From positions 1,178,001 to 1,242,000 of the forward strand of contig NC_017075.1 in assembly GCF_000284255.1 (NCBI RefSeq): a DNA stretch of 64,000 bases, written 5' to 3'. Positions within the stretch are counted from its first letter, which is position 1. Each line of letters opens with the position of its first letter. The notes beneath the pieces are model-generated. The model was not told where the DNA came from and did not search any database. It saw nothing but the letters and a program-made list of their open reading frames with translations. The position numbers and the translations under genes are program-made. Positions 1-11,768 of the stretch are shown here, piece after piece. The DNA is from Rubrivivax gelatinosus IL144. GTDB taxonomy: Bacteria > Pseudomonadota > Gammaproteobacteria > Burkholderiales > Burkholderiaceae_C.

Positions 1-1151
1 CAGAGCTCGCCGCGCTGGTCGTACTTCTCCTGCAGCACCGCGGACCAGCTGTCCTCGTCGACGTAGAAGACACGTTTGCCGTAGATGTGGCTGGCACCCT
101 TCTTCAGCGTCGCCTCGACGACCCAGACGCGGTGCAGCTCGTAGCGCATGTAGCTCGGGTTGACGTGGCCGGGCTTGAGGATGTCGGCGGCCTTGGCGTC
201 GGACTGCAGCATCGCGTAGTTGTGGTACGGCACGATCAGCTCGCGCTTGCCCAGCAGCTTCCAGTCGTAGCGGTCGGTGCCGCCGTTGAACTCGTCGACC
301 TCGTCGCTGGTCAGCATGCCGTCGCGCTGCGGCGTGTCGTAGGCGAACTCGGGCGCCAGGCGCACGCGGCGCTGGCCGGGGCTGTAGATCCAGATCGACT
401 GGAAGGGCTTGCCCGGCTCGGCGCTGATCGCCGAATGCGCCAGCACCATCTCGCCGGCTTCGCGCGCCGGCGCCAGCTTGCGTTCGAGGTAGTAGCTCAG
501 CACGTTGGGCACGCGCGCCTCGGGCTTGATCGCCGGGTTGCCGTGCTGGCGCAGCACCTCGTATTCGAGCTTGGAGAAGCTGGCGTCGCCGTTGGGCGCG
601 ACGTTGGCGTAGGTCAGCGTCTGGCCGTAGGCCGCGCCCATGAACCTGAACTTGTGGTTCAGGATGACTTCCTCGCCGTTCTTCGGGATCGGGAAGGGCA
701 CGCCGCCGGACGAGCCGACGATGCCGCCGTTGACCAGCCTGGCGCGGCCCGGGTTCAGCGCCGTCTCGTCGTAGACGGCCTGCGGGAAGAAGGCGCTGCG
801 GTGGGTCTTGTACAGCGGCAGCGCGTAGCTCGCGTACTTCTTCAGCAGCGCGACGTGGCCGGGCGAGAGCTTGTCCTGGTAGCTCGCCAGGTTGGCCACC
901 GTGATGACGGCCAGCGGCTTCTCGGCGGCGTAAGGGTTGGGGTAGTCGTTGGCGTTGCTCCACTTGAGCAGCTCGCGCTCGCCGCCGGTCCAGGCGGGAA
1001 TGGAGCCGTCGGCGTTGGGCTTGGGATCGGCGCCGACCGGGCTCAGGCTCTTGCCGAGATCGGCCGCGGTCTGGGCCTGGGCGGCCGCCGGCACGGCCAG
1101 GGACGCTGCGGCGAGCAGCACGGCGAGGATGGACGGGGCGCGGTGTCGCAC
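1..1151 (-). CDS. DUF1329 domain protein (partial, C-terminus beyond window)
   Basis: Reading the minus strand from GTG at 1151 gives about 383 residues before the window edge, so the C-terminus is missing. The start is preceded by GGAG at a normal distance. Residues 1-28 form a Sec signal peptide ending in an Ala-rich AAAQAQ stretch, so the protein is exported. The mature part has the pattern of DUF1329 (LolA-like outer-membrane-associated proteins), for example a PAWTGG segment near residue 52. Such genes are commonly paired with DUF1302 genes, as here: the DUF1302 gene ends 28 bp upstream in the same direction. The biochemical function of the family is not established. Pairing with an esterase and an MFS pump suggests handling of a hydrophobic compound at the outer membrane, which is inference. 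Confidence 0.85.
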   Translation of the reverse strand, partial: MRHRAPSILAVLLAAASLAVPAAAQAQTAADLGKSLSPVGADPKPNADGSIPAWTGGERELLKWSNANDYPNPYAAEKPLAVITVANLASYQDKLSPGHVALLKKYASYALPLYKTHRSAFFPQAVYDETALNPGRARLVNGGIVGSSGGVPFPIPKNGEEVILNHKFRFMGAAYGQTLTYANVAPNGDASFSKLEYEVLRQHGNPAIKPEARVPNVLSYYLERKLAPAREAGEMVLAHSAISAEPGKPFQSIWIYSPGQRRVRLAPEFAYDTPQRDGMLTSDEVDEFNGGTDRYDWKLLGKRELIVPYHNYAMLQSDAKAADILKPGHVNPSYMRYELHRVWVVEATLKKGASHIYGKRVFYVDEDSWSAVLQEKYDQRGEL

Positions 1152-1179
1152 GGTGGCTCCTATCGTCAACGGCGGGTCG

Positions 1180-3000
1180 TCAGAAGGCATAGCTGAGGCT
1201 GAACGCGACGAAGTCCCGGTCCTTCAGCAGGTTGGAGTTCGAGGCGTACTGGAAGCCGGCGACCGGGTCGGTGGCGCGGTAGACGCGGCCGCCGAAGTAG
1301 CCCGTGTACGAGAGGTCGGCCTTCCAGCGCTTGTCGGCGCTGACCAGCGCGGTGCCCAGGCTCAGCGAGCGCACGCCTTCGGTGAAGCTGGGGCCCGTGC
1401 CGTGCACGTCGTGCGAGAAGGACACGCGCGGCGACAGCGTCATGCCGGCGATGGCCTGGCTGTAGTCCATCTGGTAGGCCAGCACGTAGCCCCAGGAGGC
1501 GCGTGTCGTGAAGCCTTCGCTCTGCGAGGCCAGCACCGAGCCCAGGCCCAGCCGCGTGACGAGCTCGGTCGAGGTCAGATAGACGCCCGGGCCGTCGTAG
1601 ACCTTGCCGTCGGACAGGCCGAGGTGGGTGTAGCCGACTTCGGCCAGCAGCATCGAGCCGGTCGAGCCCAGCACCGCGCCGGTGGACTTGGTGGCGCTGA
1701 CCTGGATCTGGTGCATCTTGACGCGGTCGTAGCCGCGCAGCGTCGTGCCGGCCAGCGCCGAGACCTCGGGCGGCACCAGGCCGGTCAGCCCGGCCAGCGC
1801 CGCCTGCGTCGACAGGTCGCCGAGCTGCACCGGCTGGTTGGGGCGGTAGGTGTACTCGCCCTGCAGCGCCACGCCCCAGGGGCCCTGGGCGCGCGCGCTG
1901 ACGCCGAAGACGCGGATGCGCTCCGGGTACTCGAGGAAGTAGCTGGCGCTGCCGGCCGGGTACAGCGGGTTGGCCGAGGACGGCACGCCGCCCGCCGCCG
2001 CCGCGTTGTAGCTGATGAAGGGCACGCGGCTCGTGTACTGCATCGCGTAGAAGCCGAGCTCGAGCTGGTTCAGCTCCGGGAAGGCGACGCGCGCGTTGAC
2101 GCCTAGCTGCCCGGTCTTGTCGGCCTTCCTGTCGGCGACGCGGTCGAGCCAGAACTGGCCGGTGCCGCCGTTCAGGATGTCGTAGCCGGGGATCTCGTTC
2201 GGGTCCAGCCCGCGCTGGTCGGGGCGCAGCGCGTTCAGGTAGAGGCGGTCGGAGAAGTCGCCGTGGCCGATGCGGCCGCTGGCGACGTCGTTGGTGCTGA
2301 AGAAGGTGCCGCGCGGGTCCTGGCGGTAGTGGTCGGCCTTGAACAGCACGAAGCCTTCGACGCTGGTGTCGGCCGACAGCTGCTGCGAGGCCCAGACCAT
2401 CGGCGTCGGGATGTAGGCCTCGCGCAGCTCGGTGCCGGGCGAGCGCAGCTTGGACAGGTCGACCGGGTTGATGACGCTGAGGCCGTTCTGGATGAACAGG
2501 CTCTCGCCCCAGTTCAGCACCTGCTTGCCCAGGCGCAGCGCGAAGGCCTTGCCGTCGACGTCGCCGTTGTAGCGGCCGTACAGGTCCAGCAGCCGGACTT
2601 CGCGCCCGGTCTCGGAGGCCGAGTCGCCGTAGGCGTCGATGCGCTCGCTGGCGGCGACGTTGTCGTAGGCGTAGGTGACGCGGCCGAAGACGCCGAAGGC
2701 GCCGCGCGAGAGATCCAGCTCGTGGGTCGCGCGGACCACGCGGCTGATGGCGTCGCCGCGGTCGAAGTTGAGGTTGCCGTCGTCGGTGGAGACGTTGGCG
2801 GCGTTGCCGCCGTTGCCGGCGCCGACCAGCGTCGCGTCGCGTTTGGACACGCGCCAGGCCGAACCCAGCGTGATCGTGGTGTCGAGGTTGCCTCGCCACC
2901 CGTCGCCCAGCTCGAGGTCGAGGGCGCGTGCGGGCTGCACGGCCATCATCGTCGTCACGGCCAGCGCCAGGGCTGTCGGCTTCACGGGGTCCCCTCTCAT
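1180..3000 (-). CDS. DUF1302 family outer-membrane protein
   Basis: The 606-residue product begins MRGDPVKPTALALAVTTMM and has a signal peptide cleaved near PARA. The rest is beta-rich, with many alternating aromatic/Gly strands, and ends in an aromatic residue (SLSYAF), which is typical of outer-membrane barrels inserted by Bam. Length and N-terminal pattern fit DUF1302, a family found next to DUF1329 in gamma- and betaproteobacteria. It lies between the esterase gene upstream (68 bp gap) and the DUF1329 gene downstream (28 bp gap), so the three are probably one leftward transcript. A transport or channel role for a lipophilic substrate is plausible but unproven. Confidence 0.86.
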   Translation of the reverse strand: MRGDPVKPTALALAVTTMMAVQPARALDLELGDGWRGNLDTTITLGSAWRVSKRDATLVGAGNGGNAANVSTDDGNLNFDRGDAISRVVRATHELDLSRGAFGVFGRVTYAYDNVAASERIDAYGDSASETGREVRLLDLYGRYNGDVDGKAFALRLGKQVLNWGESLFIQNGLSVINPVDLSKLRSPGTELREAYIPTPMVWASQQLSADTSVEGFVLFKADHYRQDPRGTFFSTNDVASGRIGHGDFSDRLYLNALRPDQRGLDPNEIPGYDILNGGTGQFWLDRVADRKADKTGQLGVNARVAFPELNQLELGFYAMQYTSRVPFISYNAAAAGGVPSSANPLYPAGSASYFLEYPERIRVFGVSARAQGPWGVALQGEYTYRPNQPVQLGDLSTQAALAGLTGLVPPEVSALAGTTLRGYDRVKMHQIQVSATKSTGAVLGSTGSMLLAEVGYTHLGLSDGKVYDGPGVYLTSTELVTRLGLGSVLASQSEGFTTRASWGYVLAYQMDYSQAIAGMTLSPRVSFSHDVHGTGPSFTEGVRSLSLGTALVSADKRWKADLSYTGYFGGRVYRATDPVAGFQYASNSNLLKDRDFVAFSLSYAF

Positions 3001-3068
3001 CGTTGTCGGCTCCTGTGGTCAGACGCAAGACCGCCCGCCGGATGGCGCGCGTGGTGGACGAGGCCGGC

Positions 3069-4088
<1,020 letters not shown>

Positions 4089-4153
4089 GGCGGGTTTGCG
4101 TTCGGGGCCCGGCCGCGTACGGTCATCCGCCGCGGCCTGTCGTAGTAGTCATG

Positions 4154-4174
4154 GCTAGTATGTAGTATTGACTA
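4154..4174 (+). promoter_or_regulatory. Putative TetR operator copy 1 (upstream of esterase)
   Basis: The top strand reads GCTAG, four variable bases, then TAGTATTGACTA. The same layout with TAGTGTTGACTA occurs on the minus strand at 5393-5373; 16 of 21 positions match and most differences fall in the 4-base spacer. The core TAGT-N4-ACTA is a short inverted repeat. The site lies between the end of the MFS gene and the start of the leftward esterase gene. Calling it the site of the neighbouring TetR protein is inference. Confidence 0.6.
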
Positions 4175-4177
4175 CCG

Positions 4178-5350
4178 TTAAACTTGGGTGAAAACCCGAT
4201 CCCGGGGGTGTCGGGCGACGATGGCGGCGAGCACCAGCACCGCCGCCGCGGCGCAGCCGGCGCTGACCCAGGGCACGGCCGCGACCTCGTCGCCGTCGAC
4301 GAGCAAGGACGCCGCCAGCGGCCCGGCGGCCACGCCCAGCAGCTGCGCCACCGGCGCCAGCGAGGCGACGCGGCCGCTGCCGTCGGCGACGAAGGCCAGG
4401 CCGGTCTGGTACGGCGTCATGAACAGCCAGGTGAAGGCGAAGGCCGTGCAGAGCAGCGCGAAGGCCAGGCTGGCGCCGCCGCCCGTCCCCGAGACGCCCA
4501 GCGCGACCAGCCCGAGCAGCGCCGAGGCCGCCAGCAGCGTCGGCGCCGGCGCCAGGTGCCGCACCAGCGCCGAGCCGCTCAGCCCGCCGGCCATCTGCAC
4601 GACCAGTGCCGCGGCGATCAGCGTCTGCACCTGCGGTCCGCTGAAGCCCGCCTGCTGGCCCAGCGGCTCGACGTAGGACCACAGCGAGCTGAGCGTCGCC
4701 ATCTGCAGAAAGATCGCCAGCAGCGGCAGCGCCGTGTGCGCCGTCCAGCGAAAACCGGTGTGCGCCGCCGATGCCAGCGGCGCCAGCGCGCGCGGCAGTG
4801 CCGCGGCGGCGAACATCGGCACGACGACCAGCGCGGCGAGCACGACGTAGGCGCCCTGCCAGCCGTGCGCCGGGATCACCGAGCGCGCCAGCGTGAAGCC
4901 GAGCAGCGCCTGGGCCGCGGTCTGCATCACGAAGAAGATGCCGGCGTCCCGGTCGGGGTTGGGGCAGCGCACGATGACCGCGGTCGTGGCCCAGACCAGC
5001 GCACCCTCGGCCAGGCCCGCGCCGGCGCGCAGCAGCGCGAAGCCGGCGTCGCCCGAGGCCTGCAGCGTGCCCAGGTCCAGCCCGCCGGCGACGGCCGCGG
5101 CGACGACCGTCACCAGGCGCAGCCGCGTCAGCGGCAGCAGCAGGTCGCCGAGCAGCACGCCCAGGCCCAGCGAGACGATCTCGGCCATCGCGACGATGCC
5201 CAGCCCTTCGAGGCTGAGCCGGCGCGCCGACAGCAGCTCGCCGAGCAGGATCGGCATCAGGCCCAGCACCAGCAGCGCGACCGAGCCGACGGCCAGCGCC
5301 GCAGCCACTTCCGCCGCGGAGAGTTCATGCCTGCGCCGCTCGCCGTCCAT
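4178..5350 (-). CDS. MFS transporter
   Basis: The 390-residue protein is almost wholly hydrophobic, with about 12 predicted membrane helices, as in 12-TM major facilitator transporters. The first helix begins near residue 13 (AAEVAAALAVGSVALLVLG). No substrate-specific motif is recognised; the overall look is of a drug or metabolite exporter of the inner membrane. It is transcribed away from the TetR gene at 5439. The 88-bp gap between the two starts holds the second copy of the repeated operator-like element. Arrangement and shared element suggest TetR-repressed export, possibly of the product or substrate of the esterase further left. Confidence 0.85.
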   Translation of the reverse strand: MDGERRRHELSAAEVAAALAVGSVALLVLGLMPILLGELLSARRLSLEGLGIVAMAEIVSLGLGVLLGDLLLPLTRLRLVTVVAAAVAGGLDLGTLQASGDAGFALLRAGAGLAEGALVWATTAVIVRCPNPDRDAGIFFVMQTAAQALLGFTLARSVIPAHGWQGAYVVLAALVVVPMFAAAALPRALAPLASAAHTGFRWTAHTALPLLAIFLQMATLSSLWSYVEPLGQQAGFSGPQVQTLIAAALVVQMAGGLSGSALVRHLAPAPTLLAASALLGLVALGVSGTGGGASLAFALLCTAFAFTWLFMTPYQTGLAFVADGSGRVASLAPVAQLLGVAAGPLAASLLVDGDEVAAVPWVSAGCAAAAVLVLAAIVARHPRDRVFTQV

Positions 5351-5372
5351 GCCGTCCTCGTGTATTTGCGCC

Positions 5373-5393
5373 TAGTCAACACTAGTATCTAGC
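5373..5393 (-). promoter_or_regulatory. Putative TetR operator copy 2 (MFS/tetR intergenic)
   Basis: On the minus strand this reads GCTAG, ATAC, TAGTGTTGACTA, matching the element at 4154-4174. It lies 23 bp upstream of the MFS start and 46 bp upstream of the TetR start, so one bound repressor could shut both promoters. The surrounding 30 bp are unusually AT-rich for this genome (GTTAAC, CTAG repeats). Confidence 0.62.
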
Positions 5394-5438
5394 GTTAACT
5401 ATGTTTCTGCGCGCCTGCACGGCGTCGGATAATCCCGC

Positions 5439-6164
5439 ATGCCAGCCACTTCCTCCGTCATGCCTCGTACGCAGCGCGAACAGCCGTCCCTGGACACCAA
5501 GGTCCAACCGGCGCAGCAACGTGCCAGCGAGACCTACGAGCGCCTGCTCGCGGCCGCCGCCGCGACCCTGGAGGACGTCGGCATCGAGCGCCTGTCGACC
5601 AACCTCGTCGCCGAACGCGCAGGCGTCACGCCGCCGGCGCTGTACCGCTACTTCCCGAACAAGTACGCGCTGCTGTCGGAGCTGGGCAAACGCCTGATGC
5701 ACCGCCAGAACGTGTGCGTCGAGCGCTGGATGTCCGAGGAGGTGCTGGCCGGAGGCACGCCGGCGCTGGAGAAGGCGCTGACCGGCCTGCTGCTCGACAC
5801 CTACGAGGTGACGCGCCAGACCGAAGGCGGCGTCTGGATCATGCGTGCGCTGCGCGCCGTGCCGGCGCTGCAGGAAGTGCGGCTGGGCTCGCACGCCGAG
5901 GTGACGGCGGCCCAGGCGGCGATGCTCGCCAAGGCGCTGCCCGAGGTGCCGGCCGCCGAGCTGCAGCTGGCCAGCCGCATCGTCGTCGAGCTGATCTACG
6001 CCTCGGTCGAGCTGCTGTTCGACGAGCCGCAGGACCCGGAGGCCGTCGCGCGTGTCGTCGCCGGCATGCTGGCCAGCCACCTGGACCGCACGCGCCCGGC
6101 GGCGGCCCAGGCGGCCGCCCAATCGGTCGCCAAACCCGCCGCCAAACGAAGCCGCAAGCGCTGA
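5439..6164 (+). CDS. TetR/AcrR family transcriptional regulator
   Basis: The protein has 241 residues. A TetR-type helix-turn-helix spans roughly residues 29-76 (TYERLLAAAAATLEDVG through the VTPPALYRYFPNKYALL recognition segment). The following ligand-binding half is helical, and the last 20 residues are a basic Ala/Lys/Arg tail. It is divergent from the MFS pump, the usual arrangement for a local repressor. A repeated inverted element is found in its own upstream region and upstream of the esterase gene at 4088, so it probably controls the esterase/DUF1302/DUF1329 unit as well as the pump. The inducer is unknown. Confidence 0.9.
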   Translation: MPATSSVMPRTQREQPSLDTKVQPAQQRASETYERLLAAAAATLEDVGIERLSTNLVAERAGVTPPALYRYFPNKYALLSELGKRLMHRQNVCVERWMSEEVLAGGTPALEKALTGLLLDTYEVTRQTEGGVWIMRALRAVPALQEVRLGSHAEVTAAQAAMLAKALPEVPAAELQLASRIVVELIYASVELLFDEPQDPEAVARVVAGMLASHLDRTRPAAAQAAAQSVAKPAAKRSRKR

Positions 6165-6176
6165 GCGCGCAGCGGC

Positions 6177-7103
6177 TCAGGCCAGCGCCAGCAGATGGCG
6201 CAGATGCTGCTCCGAGGCGCGGAACTGCGTGTCCTCCTCGGGCGTGAACTCGTGGTGCAGGATGCGCTGCACGCCGCCGCGGCCGACGACGCAGGGCACG
6301 CTCATCACCAGGTCGGCCACGCCGTACTCGCCCTGCAGCAGCACGCCCAGCGGCAGGATGGACTGCTCGTTGCACTCGATCGCGCGGATGATGCGGAACA
6401 CGCTGGCGGCGATGCCGTGGTTGGTGTTGCCTTTGCGCTCGAAGATGCGGAAACCCGCTTCCAGCGTCCGCCGGCGGATGTCTTCGCGGTCCACCGGCGG
6501 CAGGCCGTTCAAACGGCAGAAGGTGTCGACCTCGGCGCCGCAGACGCGGCACAGGCTCCACGGGATGAAGCCGGTGGCGCCATGGTCGCCCAGCATGTAG
6601 CCGTAGAGGTTCTTCGGGTCGATCTTCACGTGCTCGGCCAGGATGCGCAGGAAGCGTGCGGTGTCGATCAGCGTGCCGGCCGACAGCAGGCGCTCGCGCG
6701 GGTAACTGGACGCTCGCAGCATCACCTGGGTCATCACGTCGACCGGGTTGGTCACGTTGATGACCACGGCGCCCGGCGAGTGGCGCTCCACGCGGCCGAT
6801 GATGTCCTGCAGGATCCGGCTGTTGACGCGCACCAGGTCGTCGCGCGTCTGGCCCTGCTGCAGCTGGGCGCCGGCGGTGATGACGACGATGTCGCTGTCC
6901 GCCGTCTCCGCATACTCGCCGACGACCAGCCGCGGGTTCTTCGCGTAGGTGAACGGCGTCGTGTGGGAGAAGTCCCAGATCTCGGCTTCGGCGCGTTCGC
7001 GCAGCTTGTCGACGGCGACGATCTCGGTCACCTCGCTCATGTGCACCAGCAGACCGACGATCTCGGTGCCGACGGCACCCATTCCGATCACGGAAACCTT
7101 CAT
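6177..7103 (-). CDS. Lactate/malate dehydrogenase family protein, atypical substrate residues
   Basis: This 308-residue NAD-dependent 2-hydroxyacid dehydrogenase begins with a Rossmann motif (GMGAVGTEI at 7-15). The catalytic residues are present: Arg87 in the GQTR loop, Asp147 and Arg150 in LIDTAR, and His174 in GDHG. The residue six before Arg87, which is Gln in lactate and Arg in malate dehydrogenases, is Leu81, and the Asp normally following His-Gly is Ala176. The fold and catalysis are therefore clear but the substrate is not; a bulkier 2-oxo acid is possible. It lies 79 bp downstream of dgdR in the same direction and converges with the TetR gene. A role in oxoacid handling around DgdA is speculation. 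Confidence 0.8.
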   Translation of the reverse strand: MKVSVIGMGAVGTEIVGLLVHMSEVTEIVAVDKLRERAEAEIWDFSHTTPFTYAKNPRLVVGEYAETADSDIVVITAGAQLQQGQTRDDLVRVNSRILQDIIGRVERHSPGAVVINVTNPVDVMTQVMLRASSYPRERLLSAGTLIDTARFLRILAEHVKIDPKNLYGYMLGDHGATGFIPWSLCRVCGAEVDTFCRLNGLPPVDREDIRRRTLEAGFRIFERKGNTNHGIAASVFRIIRAIECNEQSILPLGVLLQGEYGVADLVMSVPCVVGRGGVQRILHHEFTPEEDTQFRASEQHLRHLLALA

Positions 7104-7182
7104 CTCGTTGTCCTGTCGTGGCGGCCTCGGCCGCCGGGGTTCGATGGAATGCGGGCAAGCATTGCCCGTGCCGCGACGCCGT

Positions 7183-8034
7183 TCATGCGCTGGAGACGAC
7201 CTCGTGCAGGTGGCGCACGAACTCGGCGACCAGCGCTGCCGGGCGCGGCAGCGCCGTTCTGACGAGCACGCCGACCGCCGGCAGCGCCGGCAGGCGCGTG
7301 TCGGGCGCCAGGATGCGCAGATCGGCCGGCACCGCCGACTGCGTCAGCACGGCGATCGCCTGGCCCGAACGCACGACGGCCAGCAGCCCGGCCATGCCGG
7401 CGCTGGCGTAGGCCACGCGGTAGGCGACGCCGGCGGCGTCCAGGCGCTCGCAGGCGGCGCGGTGGTCCAGCGTGTCGGGGTCGGACAAGGCCAGGCGCAG
7501 CGGCTCGCGTGCCGCACCCTCGTCGTCGCGCAGGCCGACCCAGACCAACGGCTCGCGGCGCAGCGCCGGTTCGGCGCCGTCGGCGGTGGAGACCAGCGCC
7601 AGGTCCAGCTCGTGGCGGCGCAGCCGTTCCTCCAGCCGCGGGCTGGGCGCGCAGACGACGTCGACCACGGCCTGCGGGTGCCGCCCGGCGAAGCCGCGCA
7701 GGATGCGCGGCAGAAAGGCCGCGGCGTAGTCGTCGGGGCAGCCGAAACGCAGCGTGCCGGTGAGCCCGGCCCCGGTCAGCTCGGCCAGCGCCGCGTCGTG
7801 CTGCTGCAGCAACGTGCGCGCATGGCCCAGCAGGCGCTCGCCGTGGTGCGTCAGCGTCACGCCGCGTGCACCGCGGTGCAGCAGCGGCTGGCCGATCAGC
7901 GTCTCCAGCTTCTTGACCTGCATGCTCGCCGCGGCCTGGGTGCGGCCGATGCGCGCGGCGGCGCGGCCCAGCGTGCGCGTCTCGGCGACGGCGACGAAGC
8001 AGCGCAGCAGGTCGGGGTCCAGGTCTCGGCTCAA
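7183..8034 (-). CDS. dgdR: LysR-family regulator DgdR of dialkylglycine decarboxylase
   Basis: The LysR regulator has its winged HTH at roughly residues 5-60 (LLRCFVAVAETRTLGRAAARIG, then a VKKLE recognition segment) and a substrate-binding domain to the end. It is divergent from dgdA, as is dgdR in Burkholderia cepacia, where DgdR controls dgdA. I chose TTG at 8034, giving 283 residues, because the DNA upstream is AT-rich and holds a perfect 9-bp inverted repeat with T-N11-A spacing, which should be an operator and not coding. An ATG at 8112 would add 26 residues reading through that repeat and leave only 24 bp to the dgdA start. An in-frame opening continues further upstream but is a shadow of dgdA. 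Confidence 0.87.
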   Translation of the reverse strand: MSRDLDPDLLRCFVAVAETRTLGRAAARIGRTQAAASMQVKKLETLIGQPLLHRGARGVTLTHHGERLLGHARTLLQQHDAALAELTGAGLTGTLRFGCPDDYAAAFLPRILRGFAGRHPQAVVDVVCAPSPRLEERLRRHELDLALVSTADGAEPALRREPLVWVGLRDDEGAAREPLRLALSDPDTLDHRAACERLDAAGVAYRVAYASAGMAGLLAVVRSGQAIAVLTQSAVPADLRILAPDTRLPALPAVGVLVRTALPRPAALVAEFVRHLHEVVSSA

Positions 8035-8056
8035 GCCATCAGTATCGCTGATGGCT
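8034..8056. promoter_or_regulatory. LysR box (DgdR operator)
   Basis: AGCCATCAG and CTGATGGCT form a perfect 9-bp inverted repeat around TATCG. The inner ATC-N9-GAT gives the canonical T-N11-A LysR signature. It abuts the proposed dgdR start and is 80 bp upstream of the dgdA start, as expected for the recognition half of a LysR operator. Confidence 0.7.
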
Positions 8057-8100
8057 GCCGTCAGAAAGATTAGCTTTTCTTGATGCTGAGGCTTGCTTAG

Positions 8101-9453
<1,353 letters not shown>

Positions 9454-9463
9454 CAATCCCCGG

Positions 9464-9501
9464 GCACGCGGCGAGCCGGGCCGTCGGCCGGCGCCGCGTG
9501 C
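9464..9501. other. Stable intergenic hairpin downstream of dgdA
   Basis: GCACGCGGCG (9464-9473) pairs perfectly with CGCCGCGTGC (9492-9501), and the 18-nt loop contains a smaller CCGG/CCGG hairpin. No T-run follows, so it is not a standard intrinsic terminator. It may be a 3' processing or stabilising structure for the dgdA message. Confidence 0.4.
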
Positions 9502-9523
9502 GGATGCCTGGGGAGCGTGCTGC

Positions 9524-10285
9524 ATGAGGCCTGACGTGCCGTCGGCGCCGGCCGTCGATCCGGCCGCGACGCTGCTGCTGGTCGTCGGCCGCAACAACTG
9601 GAAGCGCGGATCGCGCGGCTTGTCGCGCGTCGTCGACGAGCTCGGCCTCGCCGGCATGCCGGTGCTGCGCTACGAAAGCCGCACCGGCGACACGCGGCGC
9701 TGGCTGGACGAGCGTGCCGAGCCCTGGCTGGCGGCGCTGCCGGCCGGCTGGGCGGCCTTGCCTGCCGTGCGCTGGCTGCTCAAGCTCGGGCTGCTGGCCG
9801 GCCGTCCGTCCCGCTGGGATTACCTGTTCGCCCGCCGGCACGAGGTCCACCACACCGGCGTGGCGGCGCTGCGGCGTTTCATCGCCCGCCAGCACGGCCG
9901 CCGCGTCGTGCTGCTGACGCATTCGGCCGGCGGCATCGCCGGCGCGATGGCCGAGGACGCGCCGCCGCTGCTGTGCCACGTCTGCTTCGGCTACCCGTTC
10001 CAGCACCCCGAGCGGCCGCCCGAGCCGCGGCGCACCGAGGTGCTGGCGCGCGTGGCCAGGCCCTTGCTGATCGTCCAGGGCGAGCGCGACGAATACGGCA
10101 GCGCTGCCGAAGCGCGCCGCCGCTGGCCGCTGTCGCCGGCGATCACGCTGCTCGCGGTGGACGACGACCACCAGTACGACGCGCTCGGCGAAGCCGAGAT
10201 CCAGGCCCTGCTGCACACGATCAAGGCCTTCATCGGCCTCGCGCCGGCCGGCGCCGCGGCCCACCCTCCTGAAAACCCGGATTGA
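9524..10285 (+). CDS. Alpha/beta hydrolase-fold protein
   Basis: The product has 253 residues and no signal peptide. The fold signature is THSAGG with nucleophile Ser134, a late acidic segment QGERDEYG near residue 190 and a His in DDDHQYD near residue 213, which together make a plausible triad. A GGGGAG ribosome site precedes ATG. The closest general description is a small RBBP9/YdeN- or serine-aminopeptidase-like hydrolase; the substrate is unknown. It follows dgdA by 70 bp with a hairpin between, and precedes frmR with a small gap, so its operon membership is unclear. Confidence 0.7.
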   Translation: MRPDVPSAPAVDPAATLLLVVGRNNWKRGSRGLSRVVDELGLAGMPVLRYESRTGDTRRWLDERAEPWLAALPAGWAALPAVRWLLKLGLLAGRPSRWDYLFARRHEVHHTGVAALRRFIARQHGRRVVLLTHSAGGIAGAMAEDAPPLLCHVCFGYPFQHPERPPEPRRTEVLARVARPLLIVQGERDEYGSAAEARRRWPLSPAITLLAVDDDHQYDALGEAEIQALLHTIKAFIGLAPAGAAAHPPENPD

Positions 10286-10306
10286 ACGCGGCGCCCATTC
10301 GGCTCC

Positions 10307-10324
10307 TATACTCCCCCCCAGTAC
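10307..10324. promoter_or_regulatory. FrmR-type operator
   Basis: The sequence TATACT, seven C, AGTAC is an imperfect inverted repeat (ATACT/AGTAC) separated by a pure C tract. This is the layout of operators recognised by CsoR/RcnR/FrmR-family repressors. It sits 15 bp upstream of the frmR start, overlapping where its promoter would be, so FrmR probably represses its own operon. Confidence 0.65.
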
Positions 10325-10338
10325 GAAGGAGCCCGCCG

Positions 10339-11758
<1,420 letters not shown>

Positions 11759-11768
11759 GGCCGCGGCG

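Noticed and set aside
87..1196. Rightward 369-codon frame at the left edge
   Set aside because: It is antisense to the DUF1329 gene, which has a signal peptide, a ribosome site and family motifs on the minus strand.
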